Positions 1 to 8,910 of a stretch of 64,000 nucleotides of DNA are shown here, one piece after another. Below the pieces are notes generated by a model that saw only the letters and a list, made by a program, of their open reading frames with translations, was not told where the DNA came from and searched no databases. The stretch is taken from NCBI GenBank assembly GCA_902543185.1, contig CACBXB010000001.1, forward strand, positions 1 to 64,000. Reading direction: 5' to 3'. Numbering within the stretch: the stretch's first letter is position 1; each line of letters starts with the position of its first letter. The position numbers and the translations under genes were made by a program. The stretch comes from Paracoccaceae bacterium. Lineage in GTDB: Bacteria > Pseudomonadota > Alphaproteobacteria > Rhodobacterales > Rhodobacteraceae.

Positions 1-598
1 GTTGATTTGTGTCGAGAGTCTCTAAAGCGTTGTAAAGAGGAAAAATCATCAATAATATGTAAGCGTAAGTTAAACCAGTATAGAGCGCTATATCTAAAGC
101 AATAAAATTTACTGCAGTGGTTATTAAGCCCAATTCGAGTAGGATATTGTTAATAACACCCTCACCTGCAAACAAAATTCTGATCGCAAAAGAGCGCAGT
201 AGCTCGTTTATCCAAAATGGTATTACTAGAGCTAAAACTAGTAAGCGAGCTGTATTTGGAGTTGCTAACTTTGCTATGTAAAACGCTATTGGATAACAAA
301 AGCAAAGATTAATGACTGTTACGAGAACCGCTGTGATAATCGTATCAAGAAAAACGCCAATATCTACATAATTATAGGCATCCTTGCTTGTTTCTGACCC
401 ATATAAAAAGTGTTTGTAGTGCGTTAAAGTGTATACATCATCTGGACCGCCTCTTAGTAACGGTGGTAAATTTGGCCTAAACGACAAATCGAGCATATAT
501 ATCTGCGGTATTATGATTAGAAAAATTAACCAAAATATTATCGCAACAAGAAAAAATGTAGCGATAACGGGGCCATTTTTCTTATAAAAACTATTCAT
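1..598 (-). CDS. ABC importer permease, PotB-like (partial)
   Basis: Inner-membrane permease of a spermidine/putrescine-type ABC importer. It is read from an ATG at 598; 199 codons are visible before the frame runs off position 1, so roughly the last third is missing. Hydrophobic segments are seen at about residues 11-30, 85-107 and 118-138. The last visible stretch (FPLYNALETLD, about 186-196) matches the start of the EAA loop with which such permeases contact their ATPase. It lies 12 nt downstream of the ATPase gene and is probably co-transcribed with it and the binding-protein gene. The partner PotC-like permease would be expected outside the window. The family call is firm; the substrate (polyamine or another small cation or organic solute) is inferred. 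Confidence 0.85.
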   Translation of the reverse strand, partial: MNSFYKKNGPVIATFFLVAIIFWLIFLIIIPQIYMLDLSFRPNLPPLLRGGPDDVYTLTHYKHFLYGSETSKDAYNYVDIGVFLDTIITAVLVTVINLCFCYPIAFYIAKLATPNTARLLVLALVIPFWINELLRSFAIRILFAGEGVINNILLELGLITTAVNFIALDIALYTGLTYAYILLMIFPLYNALETLDTNQ

Positions 599-610
599 TG
601 TTTAACCTGT

Positions 611-1723
611 TTAATCGAGAGCAAGGGCCCCGGTTGGAAGTACAACAGCATTATCCTGAGAAAAAGATAGTGAAACATTTTTAGACGGCTCCATTCCAGA
701 AGTATCTGAACTACTGGGAACACTGAACCTGATGTCAACGTCTTCTGCAGATCTCATAAATATGTTTTTCAAATTTCCCTCAAACTCAATAGTTTTAACC
801 TCTGCCGAAAATGAGTTCTGGGCCTTCTTTGAATTGCCTTTCAAGCTTATAGCTTCTGGCCTTACAAACATAATAACTTCATCTCCAGCTTTGAACTTAT
901 AATTTTTGTTATCCAAGCCCAAGCCAGCTTGGCCTATAAAAGATGACCCTCCAGTTTGCACTTTTACCTTGCCACCTTCAACTTTTTCTACTTTTCCGAA
1001 AAAGGCATTATTTTCTCCAACAAATGTCGCAACAAATGGTGTACAGGGTGCTTCATAAACATCGTAACAAGTTCCAACTTGCTCTAGTTCTCCATCGTTC
1101 ATCACACCAACTCTATCTGACATGGTGAGAGCTTCTCCTTGATCATGCGTGATATAAATAAAGGTAATGCCAACTCTTTGTTGAATAGCCCTCAACTCGG
1201 TTCGCATTTTTTGCCTTAATTTTAGGTCTAACGCAGATAAGGGTTCATCTAGTAACAGAACTTTTGGCTCCACAGCCAAAGCCCTAGCTATCGCAACTCG
1301 TTGTTTTTGACCACCGGATAGCTCATGAACTTTCTTATCGCCCTGTCCATTTAAAGCCACTAAATCTAATAACTCGTCGGCTCTTTTACGCCTAGATGTC
1401 TTGTCATGACCGCGGACCTCAAGTGAAAAAGCAATATTATCTGCAACCGACATTAATGGAAAAAGTGCGAGGTTTTGAAATATCAGTGAGGTGGGCCTTT
1501 TATTTGGGCCTATGCCCGACATATCTTGACCGTCAATTAGTACTTTACCCTGTGAGGGCTCAAGAAAACCTGAAACCGCTCGTAATAAAGTTGTTTTTCC
1601 GCAACCTGATGGACCAAGAAAACTAAAAAATTCTCCTGCACCTATTTTTACATTCACATTTTTTGCGGCATAAAAATTTCCAAAGGCTATGGAAACATTT
1701 TGCAACTCAACTTCAGCGCTCAT
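611..1723 (-). CDS. ABC importer ATP-binding protein, PotA-like
   Basis: Cytoplasmic ATPase that energises the adjacent PotB/PotD-like importer. Length is 370 aa, usual for PotA. Walker A is GPSGCGKT at residues 37-44, the ABC signature LSGGQ is at 135-139, Walker B VLLLDE is near 155-160, and the H-loop histidine follows (YITHD). The C-terminal 120 or so residues fit a TOBE-type regulatory domain as in PotA and other CUT1-like ATPases. The ATG at 1723 follows the binding-protein gene after a 95-nt gap that holds an inverted repeat. The substrate is not readable from the ATPase; the polyamine assignment rests on the neighbouring permease and binding protein. Confidence 0.88.
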   Translation of the reverse strand: MSAEVELQNVSIAFGNFYAAKNVNVKIGAGEFFSFLGPSGCGKTTLLRAVSGFLEPSQGKVLIDGQDMSGIGPNKRPTSLIFQNLALFPLMSVADNIAFSLEVRGHDKTSRRKRADELLDLVALNGQGDKKVHELSGGQKQRVAIARALAVEPKVLLLDEPLSALDLKLRQKMRTELRAIQQRVGITFIYITHDQGEALTMSDRVGVMNDGELEQVGTCYDVYEAPCTPFVATFVGENNAFFGKVEKVEGGKVKVQTGGSSFIGQAGLGLDNKNYKFKAGDEVIMFVRPEAISLKGNSKKAQNSFSAEVKTIEFEGNLKNIFMRSAEDVDIRFSVPSSSDTSGMEPSKNVSLSFSQDNAVVLPTGALALD

Positions 1724-1771
1724 ATGTTTTACCTCAAAAGTGTGAAGATTATTTCAATTGAAATCAAATGC

Positions 1772-1805
1772 AAACGAGCGCCAAAGGTACCTTAAGCGCT
1801 CGTTT
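1772..1805 (-). terminator. Inverted repeat between binding-protein and ATPase genes
   Basis: A perfect 10-bp inverted repeat has arms at 1772-1781 and 1796-1805, with a 14-nt loop that contains a smaller palindrome (AAGGTACCTT). It lies directly after the stop of the solute-binding-protein gene. On the minus strand the sequence after the stem is only moderately T-rich, so full termination is doubtful. A leaky terminator or mRNA-stabilising hairpin that makes the binding protein more abundant than the transporter core is the likelier role, as known in other ABC operons. Confidence 0.5.
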
Positions 1806-1818
1806 TTAGTGTTACTTA

Positions 1819-2988
1819 TTATGCAGTTTCAAACTTGTTAGCATATTCAGCACGAGCGTCTGCAAACCAAGGTGGCTCAGGTGGCCAAGCATTAAGCTTA
1901 GATGCTGTATCACCAGGATAGATCGCTTGTGAAATCGCTTTTGTCTCATCTGTATAATGATCAGAAGCACCAATCACTGCCGAGTTATAGCCAATTTCAT
2001 TAATAGTCTTTCCGCCAACTTCTGGAGTAAAGCTATAATTAATTAGCTCATATGCTTCATCAATATTCTCAGCTTTCGCGGATAAAGTAATGCCATCAAC
2101 CCAAGCTAATGCACCTTCATCGGTAGTTTGGTAAGCAACAGGCTCACCTGCTTTCATCATTGAAACAATTGGACCATCCCAAGTTTGACCAACGACTACA
2201 CCATCAGAAGTAAAGCCTTGCTTTTGTGGGTCTGCACCTGACCAGAACTTAACAAGATTACCTTTTTTAGAAATACAATACTCTGTTATGGTTTCCCAGT
2301 TCTTGCGCATCGTATCTTCATCTTTATAAGAGGACCAGAAATCCATCTTGCCTTGATGATGCATCCAAATACCACAACCCGTCATCATAGAGTAGGTACG
2401 ACCCATCATAAAAGCACCGCTGATACCTGGATTAGGCTCCCAAAGATCACCAAAGCTAGGCAGACCATCCGGCGTCCATTTATCAGTGCGCCAGGAAATT
2501 GATTCTGTTCCCCATAACTGAGGTACCCAATGAGAACCTTTTCCACCAAAGTTCCAATCTCTTTCGCCAACAGCTACCATTCCTGGGTTAACATTTCCGA
2601 TATTGGTGATTTTATTCATATCAAAAGGCGCCAACACGCCGAGATTTTCCCATTGTAAAGCTCTCATATTGGTCGGGCTGGCCAAATCAAAACCTGCGCC
2701 TCCACCTGCTTTCATTTTGGCTATAATCTCACCATTATCACCAATTTTTGTATGATTAACGGTAATTCCAGTTTTTGCCTTAAAATCTGCAAGTATAGAA
2801 TCAGGTAAATATTCACCCCACATCAATACGTTTACTTCGCCACTTGTTGCAGCAAATGCATTTTTCACAAACATAGGAGCCGTAGGCGTCAAAGCGGCTA
2901 GCGCTGCACCTCTTTTTAGTAAAGCCCTACGGTTAAAGTTTTTTGCAGCCATTCCAACTGACTGCGTTGAGTTTTTCTTTTCTTTCAT
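1819..2988 (-). CDS. Periplasmic solute-binding protein, PotD-like, Tat-type signal
   Basis: Extracellular solute-binding protein (family 1, PotD/PotF-like) of the polyamine-type importer. The chosen ATG at 2988 follows a strong ribosome site (aaggggGAAact); an in-frame ATG at 3075 would add 29 residues that do not look like protein and lacks such a site. The N-terminus carries a twin-arginine-like motif (NFNRRALLKRG, residues 18-28), a hydrophobic stretch and an AFA cleavage motif, so export by Tat is likely. The mature part starts with the typical VNVLMWGEYLP strand and contains WGTESISW and VGQTWDGP blocks. It is the first gene of the minus-strand operon. Ligand is inferred only to class level. 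Confidence 0.85.
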   Translation of the reverse strand: MKEKKNSTQSVGMAAKNFNRRALLKRGAALAALTPTAPMFVKNAFAATSGEVNVLMWGEYLPDSILADFKAKTGITVNHTKIGDNGEIIAKMKAGGGAGFDLASPTNMRALQWENLGVLAPFDMNKITNIGNVNPGMVAVGERDWNFGGKGSHWVPQLWGTESISWRTDKWTPDGLPSFGDLWEPNPGISGAFMMGRTYSMMTGCGIWMHHQGKMDFWSSYKDEDTMRKNWETITEYCISKKGNLVKFWSGADPQKQGFTSDGVVVGQTWDGPIVSMMKAGEPVAYQTTDEGALAWVDGITLSAKAENIDEAYELINYSFTPEVGGKTINEIGYNSAVIGASDHYTDETKAISQAIYPGDTASKLNAWPPEPPWFADARAEYANKFETA

Positions 2989-3160
2989 AGTTTCCCCCTT
3001 GGAATTGAATAAACGAGACTCTCCCGAGATTGTGCGGCTGAATGTATTAAAAATCAATAAAAATATAGAACGCACTAAATTTGTTAATTATTGTTCATCA
3101 AATGTTGATATGAGTTAAAATCTAGATAATCCTTAGTTATTATATTCGGGTGAAATAATA

Positions 3161-4231
3161 ATGGCTCATTCACTTTTAACGACAGTAATCGGATCATTTC
3201 CTAAACCGGGTTATCTCCCAATTGAAGACTGGTTTGATGCTGCCAGAAATGAGGGTGCAATGAATTCTGAGCGCGTCACGGAAAACTTTACTAAATACCA
3301 AGAAAATACAAAAGAAAGTGATGAACAACTTTTCATCAAAGCCGCTGAAGAAGTGATCAGTTTACAAATTAATTCTGGAATAGATATACCCACAGACGGT
3401 GAAGTGCGTCGAGAAAATTATGTCCACTATCATTGTAGATACCTTACTGGTTTTGATTTTAAAAATCTTGAGCGTAGGGTCTTTAGGGATGGCGCATATG
3501 ACTCACACCTGCCGGCCATTAGGAAAAAAATAGAGCATACCAATGTGGGCTATGCAGCTTTCGATTACATAAGTAGCCAAAAAGTGTCTCCTGTTCCTAT
3601 AAAATTTACGCTTCCGGGGCCACTTACTATTATGGATACAACGGCTGACTGTTATTATGAGGACCGCCCAAAACTAAATAGAGACCTGGCCGATACAATC
3701 AACAAAGAAATACTGAGACTAGTGGAGGCAGGCTGCCGATATATTCAGGTTGATGAACCTCTTTTTGCTCGTCAAGTTAATGACGCATCATCCTTTGGTA
3801 TGGAAGGTATTGAGAGATGTTTTCACGGTGTGCCAAGAGATGTGACAAAGATCATGCATATGTGTTGTGGTTATCCAGATCATCTGGATGATGAAGATTA
3901 CAAGAAGGCTGACCCAGGTAGTTACCATCAGTTAGCTAGCGAAGTCGATGAATTAAATATTGATCAGGTATCAATTGAGGACGCTCATTGCCAAAATAAT
4001 CTCGAATTACTGGAAAAATTTGAAAAAAAATCTGTTATCTTTGGGGCGATTGCAATCGCTTCGAGCCGAATTGAAACAGAGGATGAAATCATTAACAGAA
4101 TTAATTCGGCGCTCAATCATATCGATAGAAATAGACTAGTCATTGCTCCTGATTGTGGTCTCGGATTACTCACTCCAGATTTAGCAGTGGCAAAATTAAG
4201 CGTGATGTGCTCTGCGGTTAAAACAATTTGA
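3161..4231 (+). CDS. Cobalamin-independent methionine synthase-like (MetE core) protein
   Basis: TIM-barrel protein of the MetE/UROD superfamily, 356 aa, corresponding to the C-terminal catalytic half of MetE without the N-terminal half. The zinc site of the family is visible: H233 and C235 (IMHMC), E273 (SIEDAH) and C332 (APDCGLG). The N-terminal TTVIGSFPKP and VDEPLF blocks are also typical. Members of this family transfer a methyl group to a thiol such as homocysteine, but short MetE-core proteins use varied methyl donors and some act on other thiols. It heads a plus-strand run with two sugar-isomerase-like genes and sits divergent to the PotD-like gene. Donor and acceptor cannot be stated. 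Confidence 0.75.
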   Translation: MAHSLLTTVIGSFPKPGYLPIEDWFDAARNEGAMNSERVTENFTKYQENTKESDEQLFIKAAEEVISLQINSGIDIPTDGEVRRENYVHYHCRYLTGFDFKNLERRVFRDGAYDSHLPAIRKKIEHTNVGYAAFDYISSQKVSPVPIKFTLPGPLTIMDTTADCYYEDRPKLNRDLADTINKEILRLVEAGCRYIQVDEPLFARQVNDASSFGMEGIERCFHGVPRDVTKIMHMCCGYPDHLDDEDYKKADPGSYHQLASEVDELNIDQVSIEDAHCQNNLELLEKFEKKSVIFGAIAIASSRIETEDEIINRINSALNHIDRNRLVIAPDCGLGLLTPDLAVAKLSVMCSAVKTI

Positions 4232-4284
4232 AAATTAGCATTCACAAAGTAACCCAATGAATCTTTAAGTTTCATTTGGTGCTT

Positions 4285-4296
4285 ACAAATATTTGT
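4285..4296. promoter_or_regulatory. Perfect 12-bp palindrome ACAAATATTTGT
   Basis: Twelve-base perfect palindrome in the 99-nt gap between the MetE-core gene and the first TIM-barrel gene, 34 nt before the next ATG. It could be an operator for a small dimeric regulator. In AT-rich DNA such a palindrome can also occur by chance, and no second copy was noticed. Confidence 0.2.
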
Positions 4297-4330
4297 GTTT
4301 AATTTATCGCAACAGAACCGGAGAAAAGTC

Positions 4331-5290
4331 ATGGCAACAAAAAATTCTATACTTCTAGGAACGCTTGGAAAATATTCTGACCGGTTTCATACTTACCAAC
4401 CCGAAAAGAGATTTAGTGAACGCTTGGAAGTTGCAAAGTCCATTCCCAGAACTGATGGTGTCGAGCCCGTTTATCCTCAAGATTTAGGACACAATGGAGA
4501 GAATGTTCAAATTTTGAAAGATAGTGGTCATAAGGTTTCTGCTATTAATGTGAATTTAAAAGGCGAAGATATGTTCAGAGCCGGTTCGTTCACAAACCCA
4601 GACGCTTCAATAAGAAAAAAATCGGTTGAGTATATGAAAAAAGCTATTGATATTTCGACTGAATTTAACGCAAATATGATTTCAGTTTGTCCATTAATCG
4701 ATGGAAGTGATCATCCATTCCACGTCGATCATATAAAACAATGGCACTGGGCCATCGAAGCATTTCAAGAAGTGTCAAACTATAATAGTGATGTGAAAAT
4801 TTCTATTGAGTACAAGGCCTACGAAGTGCGAAATAGAATTATTTTGCCATCAATGGGCAAAACACTGCACTTTTGTGATAGGGTGGGATCGAAAAATCTT
4901 GGTGTAACGATGGATTTGGGTCACGCATTAATTGAGCAGGAAAGCCCAGCCGCAGAGATGGCGGCCGCACATGATGCAGGGCGTCTTTTTTATATTCACT
5001 TTAATGATAACAATCGACAGGCTGATTGGGACATGCCCGTTGGATCGGTAAATCTATGGGAAACGCTAGAAGCAATATATTTTATGGATAAAATTGGCTA
5101 TGATGGCTGGATTGCATATGATGTCTTCACAAGAGCAGGAAAAGGAAGCGACGCAATATCGCATACTTTTGAAACTATGGAGGATCTAAGGTCTCTGATT
5201 GCAAAAATTGGAGCTACAAAAATTCAAGAACTCTCAGAAAGTGGCGATAGCGCATATGTTGCAAAAGAACTCATTAAGAATTTGTTATGA
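4331..5290 (+). CDS. Sugar isomerase/epimerase-like TIM-barrel protein
   Basis: Xylose-isomerase-like TIM-barrel (AP endonuclease family 2 fold), 319 aa from the ATG at 4331, which has a CCGGAG ribosome site; an upstream in-frame start at 4295 lacks one. Blocks typical of the divalent-metal site are visible: an acidic strand end (ISIEYKA), VTMDLGH and FYIHFNDNN. Members interconvert keto and aldo sugars or their epimers, or act on inosose-type substrates. It overlaps the next gene, a second TIM barrel, by 4 nt (ATGA), so the two are translationally coupled and may act in sequence or as partners. The substrate is unknown; a related rhamnose-isomerase-like role is possible. Confidence 0.7.
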   Translation: MATKNSILLGTLGKYSDRFHTYQPEKRFSERLEVAKSIPRTDGVEPVYPQDLGHNGENVQILKDSGHKVSAINVNLKGEDMFRAGSFTNPDASIRKKSVEYMKKAIDISTEFNANMISVCPLIDGSDHPFHVDHIKQWHWAIEAFQEVSNYNSDVKISIEYKAYEVRNRIILPSMGKTLHFCDRVGSKNLGVTMDLGHALIEQESPAAEMAAAHDAGRLFYIHFNDNNRQADWDMPVGSVNLWETLEAIYFMDKIGYDGWIAYDVFTRAGKGSDAISHTFETMEDLRSLIAKIGATKIQELSESGDSAYVAKELIKNLL

Positions 5291-6108
5291 AGCTTGGGCT
5301 AGGATCATATTCTTACCGTTGGTCAATTGGCCATAAAGATCGAGTGCCGCAAAGACCTTTAAGCTGCTTGGAATTGCTAGAGATAACCTCTCAACTTGAA
5401 TTGGATGTTTTGCAGATTGCAGATAATATGCCCATCCACACTATAGCACGCGAAACTCTTGAAGACCTTTCTAAGTCGGCAAATAACTTAGGTATTAATC
5501 TCGAAATAGGTTTGCAATCTTTTTCACCAGAAACCACTAAGGAATATTTAAAAATTGCTGAACGCCTAAACGCAAGAATATTAAGAATAGCTTTAGACGG
5601 CAGTGACGTTCAGACTTCAGATGATGACATCGCCAAAGAATTGAAAAAAATTCTTCCAATAGCAGAGAAAATAAAATGTAAAATCGCTATAGAAAATCAT
5701 TTCGCTTTCCCCTCAACAAGAATGGCAAACATTATCAAACTTGTTGATCATGAATATCTAGGAGCATGCTTAGATGTCGCTAACTCTATCTGTGCTGGGG
5801 AATGGCCAGATGAAACGATAGACTGCCTGGCAGAACATACCATCAACTTACACATTAAAGACTATCAATTTAAGTTAGATCCATATGGTGTAGGTTTTTG
5901 CATCGAAGGCGCGCCCATGGGTGATGGCCTCACAAATATTAAAAGTCTTTTATTAAAATTTATAGATACAGAAATTAGCGCCATTTACGAACACTGGTTG
6001 CCGTGGCCAGGAAACTTTGAGGATGCCAAAAAGAATGAAGATAAATGGACGACTGAAAGCATAGTTTATTTAAAAAGCCTAAATTCTGAATTAATCCAAA
6101 ATCAATAA
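5287..6108 (+). CDS. Sugar phosphate isomerase/epimerase family protein
   Basis: Second xylose-isomerase-like TIM barrel, 273 aa, the usual length for the family. Likely metal-site blocks are IAIENH (strand 5), GACLDVANS, INLHIKDYQF and a late ISAIYEHW. Its ATG overlaps the upstream stop (ATGA). It is only distantly similar by eye to the upstream paralogue, so this is not a recent tandem copy. Together with the MetE-core gene, the GFA-domain gene and the MFS transporter it forms a plus-strand cluster that may take up and process a sugar or polyol. Reaction unassigned. Confidence 0.7.
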   Translation: MKLGLGSYSYRWSIGHKDRVPQRPLSCLELLEITSQLELDVLQIADNMPIHTIARETLEDLSKSANNLGINLEIGLQSFSPETTKEYLKIAERLNARILRIALDGSDVQTSDDDIAKELKKILPIAEKIKCKIAIENHFAFPSTRMANIIKLVDHEYLGACLDVANSICAGEWPDETIDCLAEHTINLHIKDYQFKLDPYGVGFCIEGAPMGDGLTNIKSLLLKFIDTEISAIYEHWLPWPGNFEDAKKNEDKWTTESIVYLKSLNSELIQNQ

Positions 6109-6122
6109 TCTGAGGAGCCCAT

Positions 6123-6530
6123 ATGTCTTATACAGGTAGATGTTACTGCGGTGATTTGAAATATGAATTTGATGAACCAATACACTCTCAACTTTTATGT
6201 TATTGCAGAGAATGTAGGTATTTATCCGGAGGAGAAGCCAACGCCTCTATCGTGATATCTGAAAACAGTTTTCGCTTCACAAAAGGCACGCCCAAAACTT
6301 TTAAGCGCGGCGATTTAGAAAAGCCGCGTATACGTTTTTTCTGTGGTAATTGTGGCACTCATATTTGCGTTAAAAGCCCTCCTCGTCCAGGAATGTTAGT
6401 CTTGAAAATTGGAACATTGGACGATCATTCATGGTTTAGTCCACAGTCGGCAATTTATTGCATAGACAAACAGTCTTATCAGCACATACCAAAGGAGATC
6501 CCAAATTTTGAGCGCGTGCCAAAAGCATAG
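6123..6530 (+). CDS. GFA (CENP-V/GFA) domain zinc-binding protein
   Basis: Small zinc protein of the Gfa/CENP-V family, 135 aa, full length for a single domain. Cysteine clusters are CYCG (7-9), CYCREC (about 26-31) and CGNCGT (near 74-79), matching the two zinc sites of the fold. The founding member, Gfa, was reported to promote formaldehyde-glutathione adduct formation, but most homologues have no known substrate. The ATG has a good ribosome site (GAGGAG). Its end overlaps or nearly abuts the MFS gene, so it belongs to the cluster starting at 3161. A role in aldehyde handling is possible but unproven. Confidence 0.8.
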   Translation: MSYTGRCYCGDLKYEFDEPIHSQLLCYCRECRYLSGGEANASIVISENSFRFTKGTPKTFKRGDLEKPRIRFFCGNCGTHICVKSPPRPGMLVLKIGTLDDHSWFSPQSAIYCIDKQSYQHIPKEIPNFERVPKA

Positions 6531-7746
6531 CCCTAGAATGAAATCCCAGAGCTCAATATTTCAACCAAAAAGTGTCAGTGACATATACATAAATATAAGT
6601 CATTTCTTAGATCATTTTATGATGCTGATATTCGCCAAGGCAGCATATGACGCTGGAAAATACTTTGGGTTTGCTTACGATGAAATTATCGCCTATGGCG
6701 CTGCTGGATTTTTATTTTTTGGGGCTTTTGCCCCACTGGCAGCTCATTTATCAGACAAAATCTCAAGATCATTTTTAATGATTGTTTATCACTTTGGAAT
6801 TGGAATTTCTTCGATACTAGCTGCCCTTTCGGCAAATATTTGGTTCTTTGCATTAAGCTTATCTTTAATTGGCATCTTTGCTGCAATTTACCACCCAGTT
6901 GGCGTTGCAATGCTTTTAGCAAAAAATAAAAATAACGGTCTTCGAATTGGGGTAAATGGTGTTTTTGGCAACATGGGCGTTGCTGCAGCTCCACTGATTA
7001 CGGGTTTTATATTATTTTATGGAAACTGGAGACTGTGTTTTTTATTACCAGGCGTTTTCTGCATCTTATACGGACTTAAGTTTTTATATGCGTTAAAAAC
7101 GGAGCGGGACAGTAAAACAGCTACCAGAGAAAACTTGGATCAGCCCTTCGCTAAAAACTGGCTGAGAGCGTTAAGTTCAATCGGCTTATCAACTTTGAGC
7201 GCTGGATTTATTTTTGGAACAATGACTTTTATTATCCCAAGATATTTTGAAACTTCTCTTTCAAGTATTTCAACATCAGTGGCAATCACAGGTTTACTTG
7301 CTGGGGTTGTATACGCCATTGCGTCATTTTCACAAATTTTTGTAGGTAAAATGACTGATAAATTTTCACCAAAACTAATCCTGCTGGTGATTTCTGTTGG
7401 GCAGATTTTATTTATTTATTCCTCATCTATCTTTGAAAATTGGTCGCTATTTTTTATGTCACTTTTTGCGATGGCGTTTGTATTCGGGCAGGTACCCATT
7501 AATGATATTATTTTATCTCGATACGTTCCCGACAGAAAACGCACAAAAATTTTAAGTATTAAGTATGTCCTCAATCTTTCTGCTGGTGCTAGCGTGTTGC
7601 CAATCTGTAGCCTTATGATGCAGAATGGTTTTGAAATGAGGCAAATATTTGCCTTGATGAGTTTTTTTGCAGTTTTTATTTTTTTAGCGGCAATGATCTT
7701 GCCCAATCAGGCTGCATCTGAAAGATTAGATCTAACCACTATCTGA
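6508..7746 (+). CDS. MFS transporter
   Basis: Major facilitator superfamily permease, 412 aa, with about twelve hydrophobic segments. The first contains SHFLDHFMML, a pattern seen in the Fsr-like and related MFS branches, and the loop after segment 2 carries HLSDKISRS, a form of the A-motif. Two starts are possible: TTG at 6508, preceded by AAGGAG inside the GFA gene (spacing 10), and ATG at 6538 without a clear ribosome site. I prefer the TTG, which overlaps the upstream gene by 23 nt. It may import the substrate of the cluster or export a product; direction is not visible. Confidence 0.8.
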   Translation: MSACQKHSPRMKSQSSIFQPKSVSDIYINISHFLDHFMMLIFAKAAYDAGKYFGFAYDEIIAYGAAGFLFFGAFAPLAAHLSDKISRSFLMIVYHFGIGISSILAALSANIWFFALSLSLIGIFAAIYHPVGVAMLLAKNKNNGLRIGVNGVFGNMGVAAAPLITGFILFYGNWRLCFLLPGVFCILYGLKFLYALKTERDSKTATRENLDQPFAKNWLRALSSIGLSTLSAGFIFGTMTFIIPRYFETSLSSISTSVAITGLLAGVVYAIASFSQIFVGKMTDKFSPKLILLVISVGQILFIYSSSIFENWSLFFMSLFAMAFVFGQVPINDIILSRYVPDRKRTKILSIKYVLNLSAGASVLPICSLMMQNGFEMRQIFALMSFFAVFIFLAAMILPNQAASERLDLTTI

Positions 7747-7747
7747 T

Positions 7748-8863
7748 CTATTTAACATTATGTCTGTGCAGTATTGAAACTTGTTCTACTAGGTTACGAA
7801 CCTCCATTCTTAACTGACCTTCCAATGGAATATCTCGAACAGAAGTCAGGAGACTTTCTTTAGGCATTGTTTTCCTTTGCCACGATAGTGATTTCAAAAG
7901 ATCTATAGCCGTTGCAGGCAAACTTTCAGGAATAGAGCGTCCACTTAGTAAGGCCCAAAACCCGGTCCATAATCTAGAAACTGTCCAGGGATTATATCCG
8001 CCACCGCCTGTCAGAATTACTCGGTGGGAAAGTTCCAAAAGTACACCCAGTACTTTGTACAAAACTTGGTTAGAAAGGGATAGCCGTGACATGGGATCAT
8101 CTTTCAGTGCATCTGCACCACCTTGAATGATTAACGCTTCCGGCTGAAACCTTTCCAGCAAAGGAAATACTAAATTTTCGAATACAAACATATATTCTGT
8201 ATCATTGCACTCACTGGGAAGGGGTATATTAAGAAATCTATCAACTAGGTTTTCTTCTATACCTCCAGTAAACGGCCATCTTTTTTCTTCATGAGCCGAA
8301 ACTATGAATAGGTTTTCGTCTTCTGGAAATGCAGCTGTTACGCCATCGCAATGATGCGCATCTAAATCGATGTAAGCCACTCTTTGTATTCCAAGCTCAC
8401 GAAGGCGGTGAATTGCAAAAGCCAAATCATTTAGAAAACAAAAGCCGTTTGCATAGCCTGCCATGCCGTGGTGCAGTCCACCACCTAATGAATAGGCACG
8501 GCCTCCATCAGTAACTAGATCAGCCGCCAATAATGAACTTCCCACAGAAGTCGCAGGTCTCTTAAACATCTCAGGGAAAACTGGGTTCGAGAGCGAACCA
8601 ATGTTATAGGTCTTCGCGTCTATTTCAGAAATTTCTTGAGATGCCTCAGTTTTTTTTAAAACGGAAATATATTCTGGAGTGTGAAATCTCTGAAGCAAAT
8701 TGGGTTTAGCACAGGGGCCAGTCTGATATTCTTCTTTATCACAAATACCAGTGGCTCTTATTAAGTCCAAAACTGCAGATACCCGTGGAATAGAAAGCGG
8801 ATGATTCCCTCCAAATTGGGAGTTACGGTAAATTTCTGAACCTATGAGAACAGCTTTTGACAA
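7748..8863 (-). CDS. Histone-deacetylase-like amidohydrolase (AcuC/AphA family)
   Basis: Zinc amidohydrolase of the arginase/deacetylase fold, 371 aa. Catalytic elements are present: paired histidines H131/H132 (GGGLHHG), zinc ligands D168 and H170 (DLDAHH), D251 (GGADAL), and a GGGGYNPWT tyrosine loop. Bacterial members deacetylate acetylpolyamines, acetyl-lysine or acetoin-pathway proteins. The start appears to be TTG at 8863 with GGAAG upstream; no ATG fits and the family-typical N-terminus begins here. With a polyamine-type importer 5 kb away, acetylpolyamine deacetylation is attractive but only a guess. It ends 1 nt from the convergent MFS gene. Confidence 0.85.
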   Translation of the reverse strand: MSKAVLIGSEIYRNSQFGGNHPLSIPRVSAVLDLIRATGICDKEEYQTGPCAKPNLLQRFHTPEYISVLKKTEASQEISEIDAKTYNIGSLSNPVFPEMFKRPATSVGSSLLAADLVTDGGRAYSLGGGLHHGMAGYANGFCFLNDLAFAIHRLRELGIQRVAYIDLDAHHCDGVTAAFPEDENLFIVSAHEEKRWPFTGGIEENLVDRFLNIPLPSECNDTEYMFVFENLVFPLLERFQPEALIIQGGADALKDDPMSRLSLSNQVLYKVLGVLLELSHRVILTGGGGYNPWTVSRLWTGFWALLSGRSIPESLPATAIDLLKSLSWQRKTMPKESLLTSVRDIPLEGQLRMEVRNLVEQVSILHRHNVK

Positions 8864-8910
8864 ATGTAATACTTCCAGTAGCTCTGTATTGTAGATTTAG
8901 AAGCCCATGG

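Noticed and set aside
2989-3160. Possible SAM or other riboswitch upstream of the MetE-core gene
   Set aside because: No recognisable SAM-I or SAM-II conserved core or adjacent terminator was seen in this 172-nt region.
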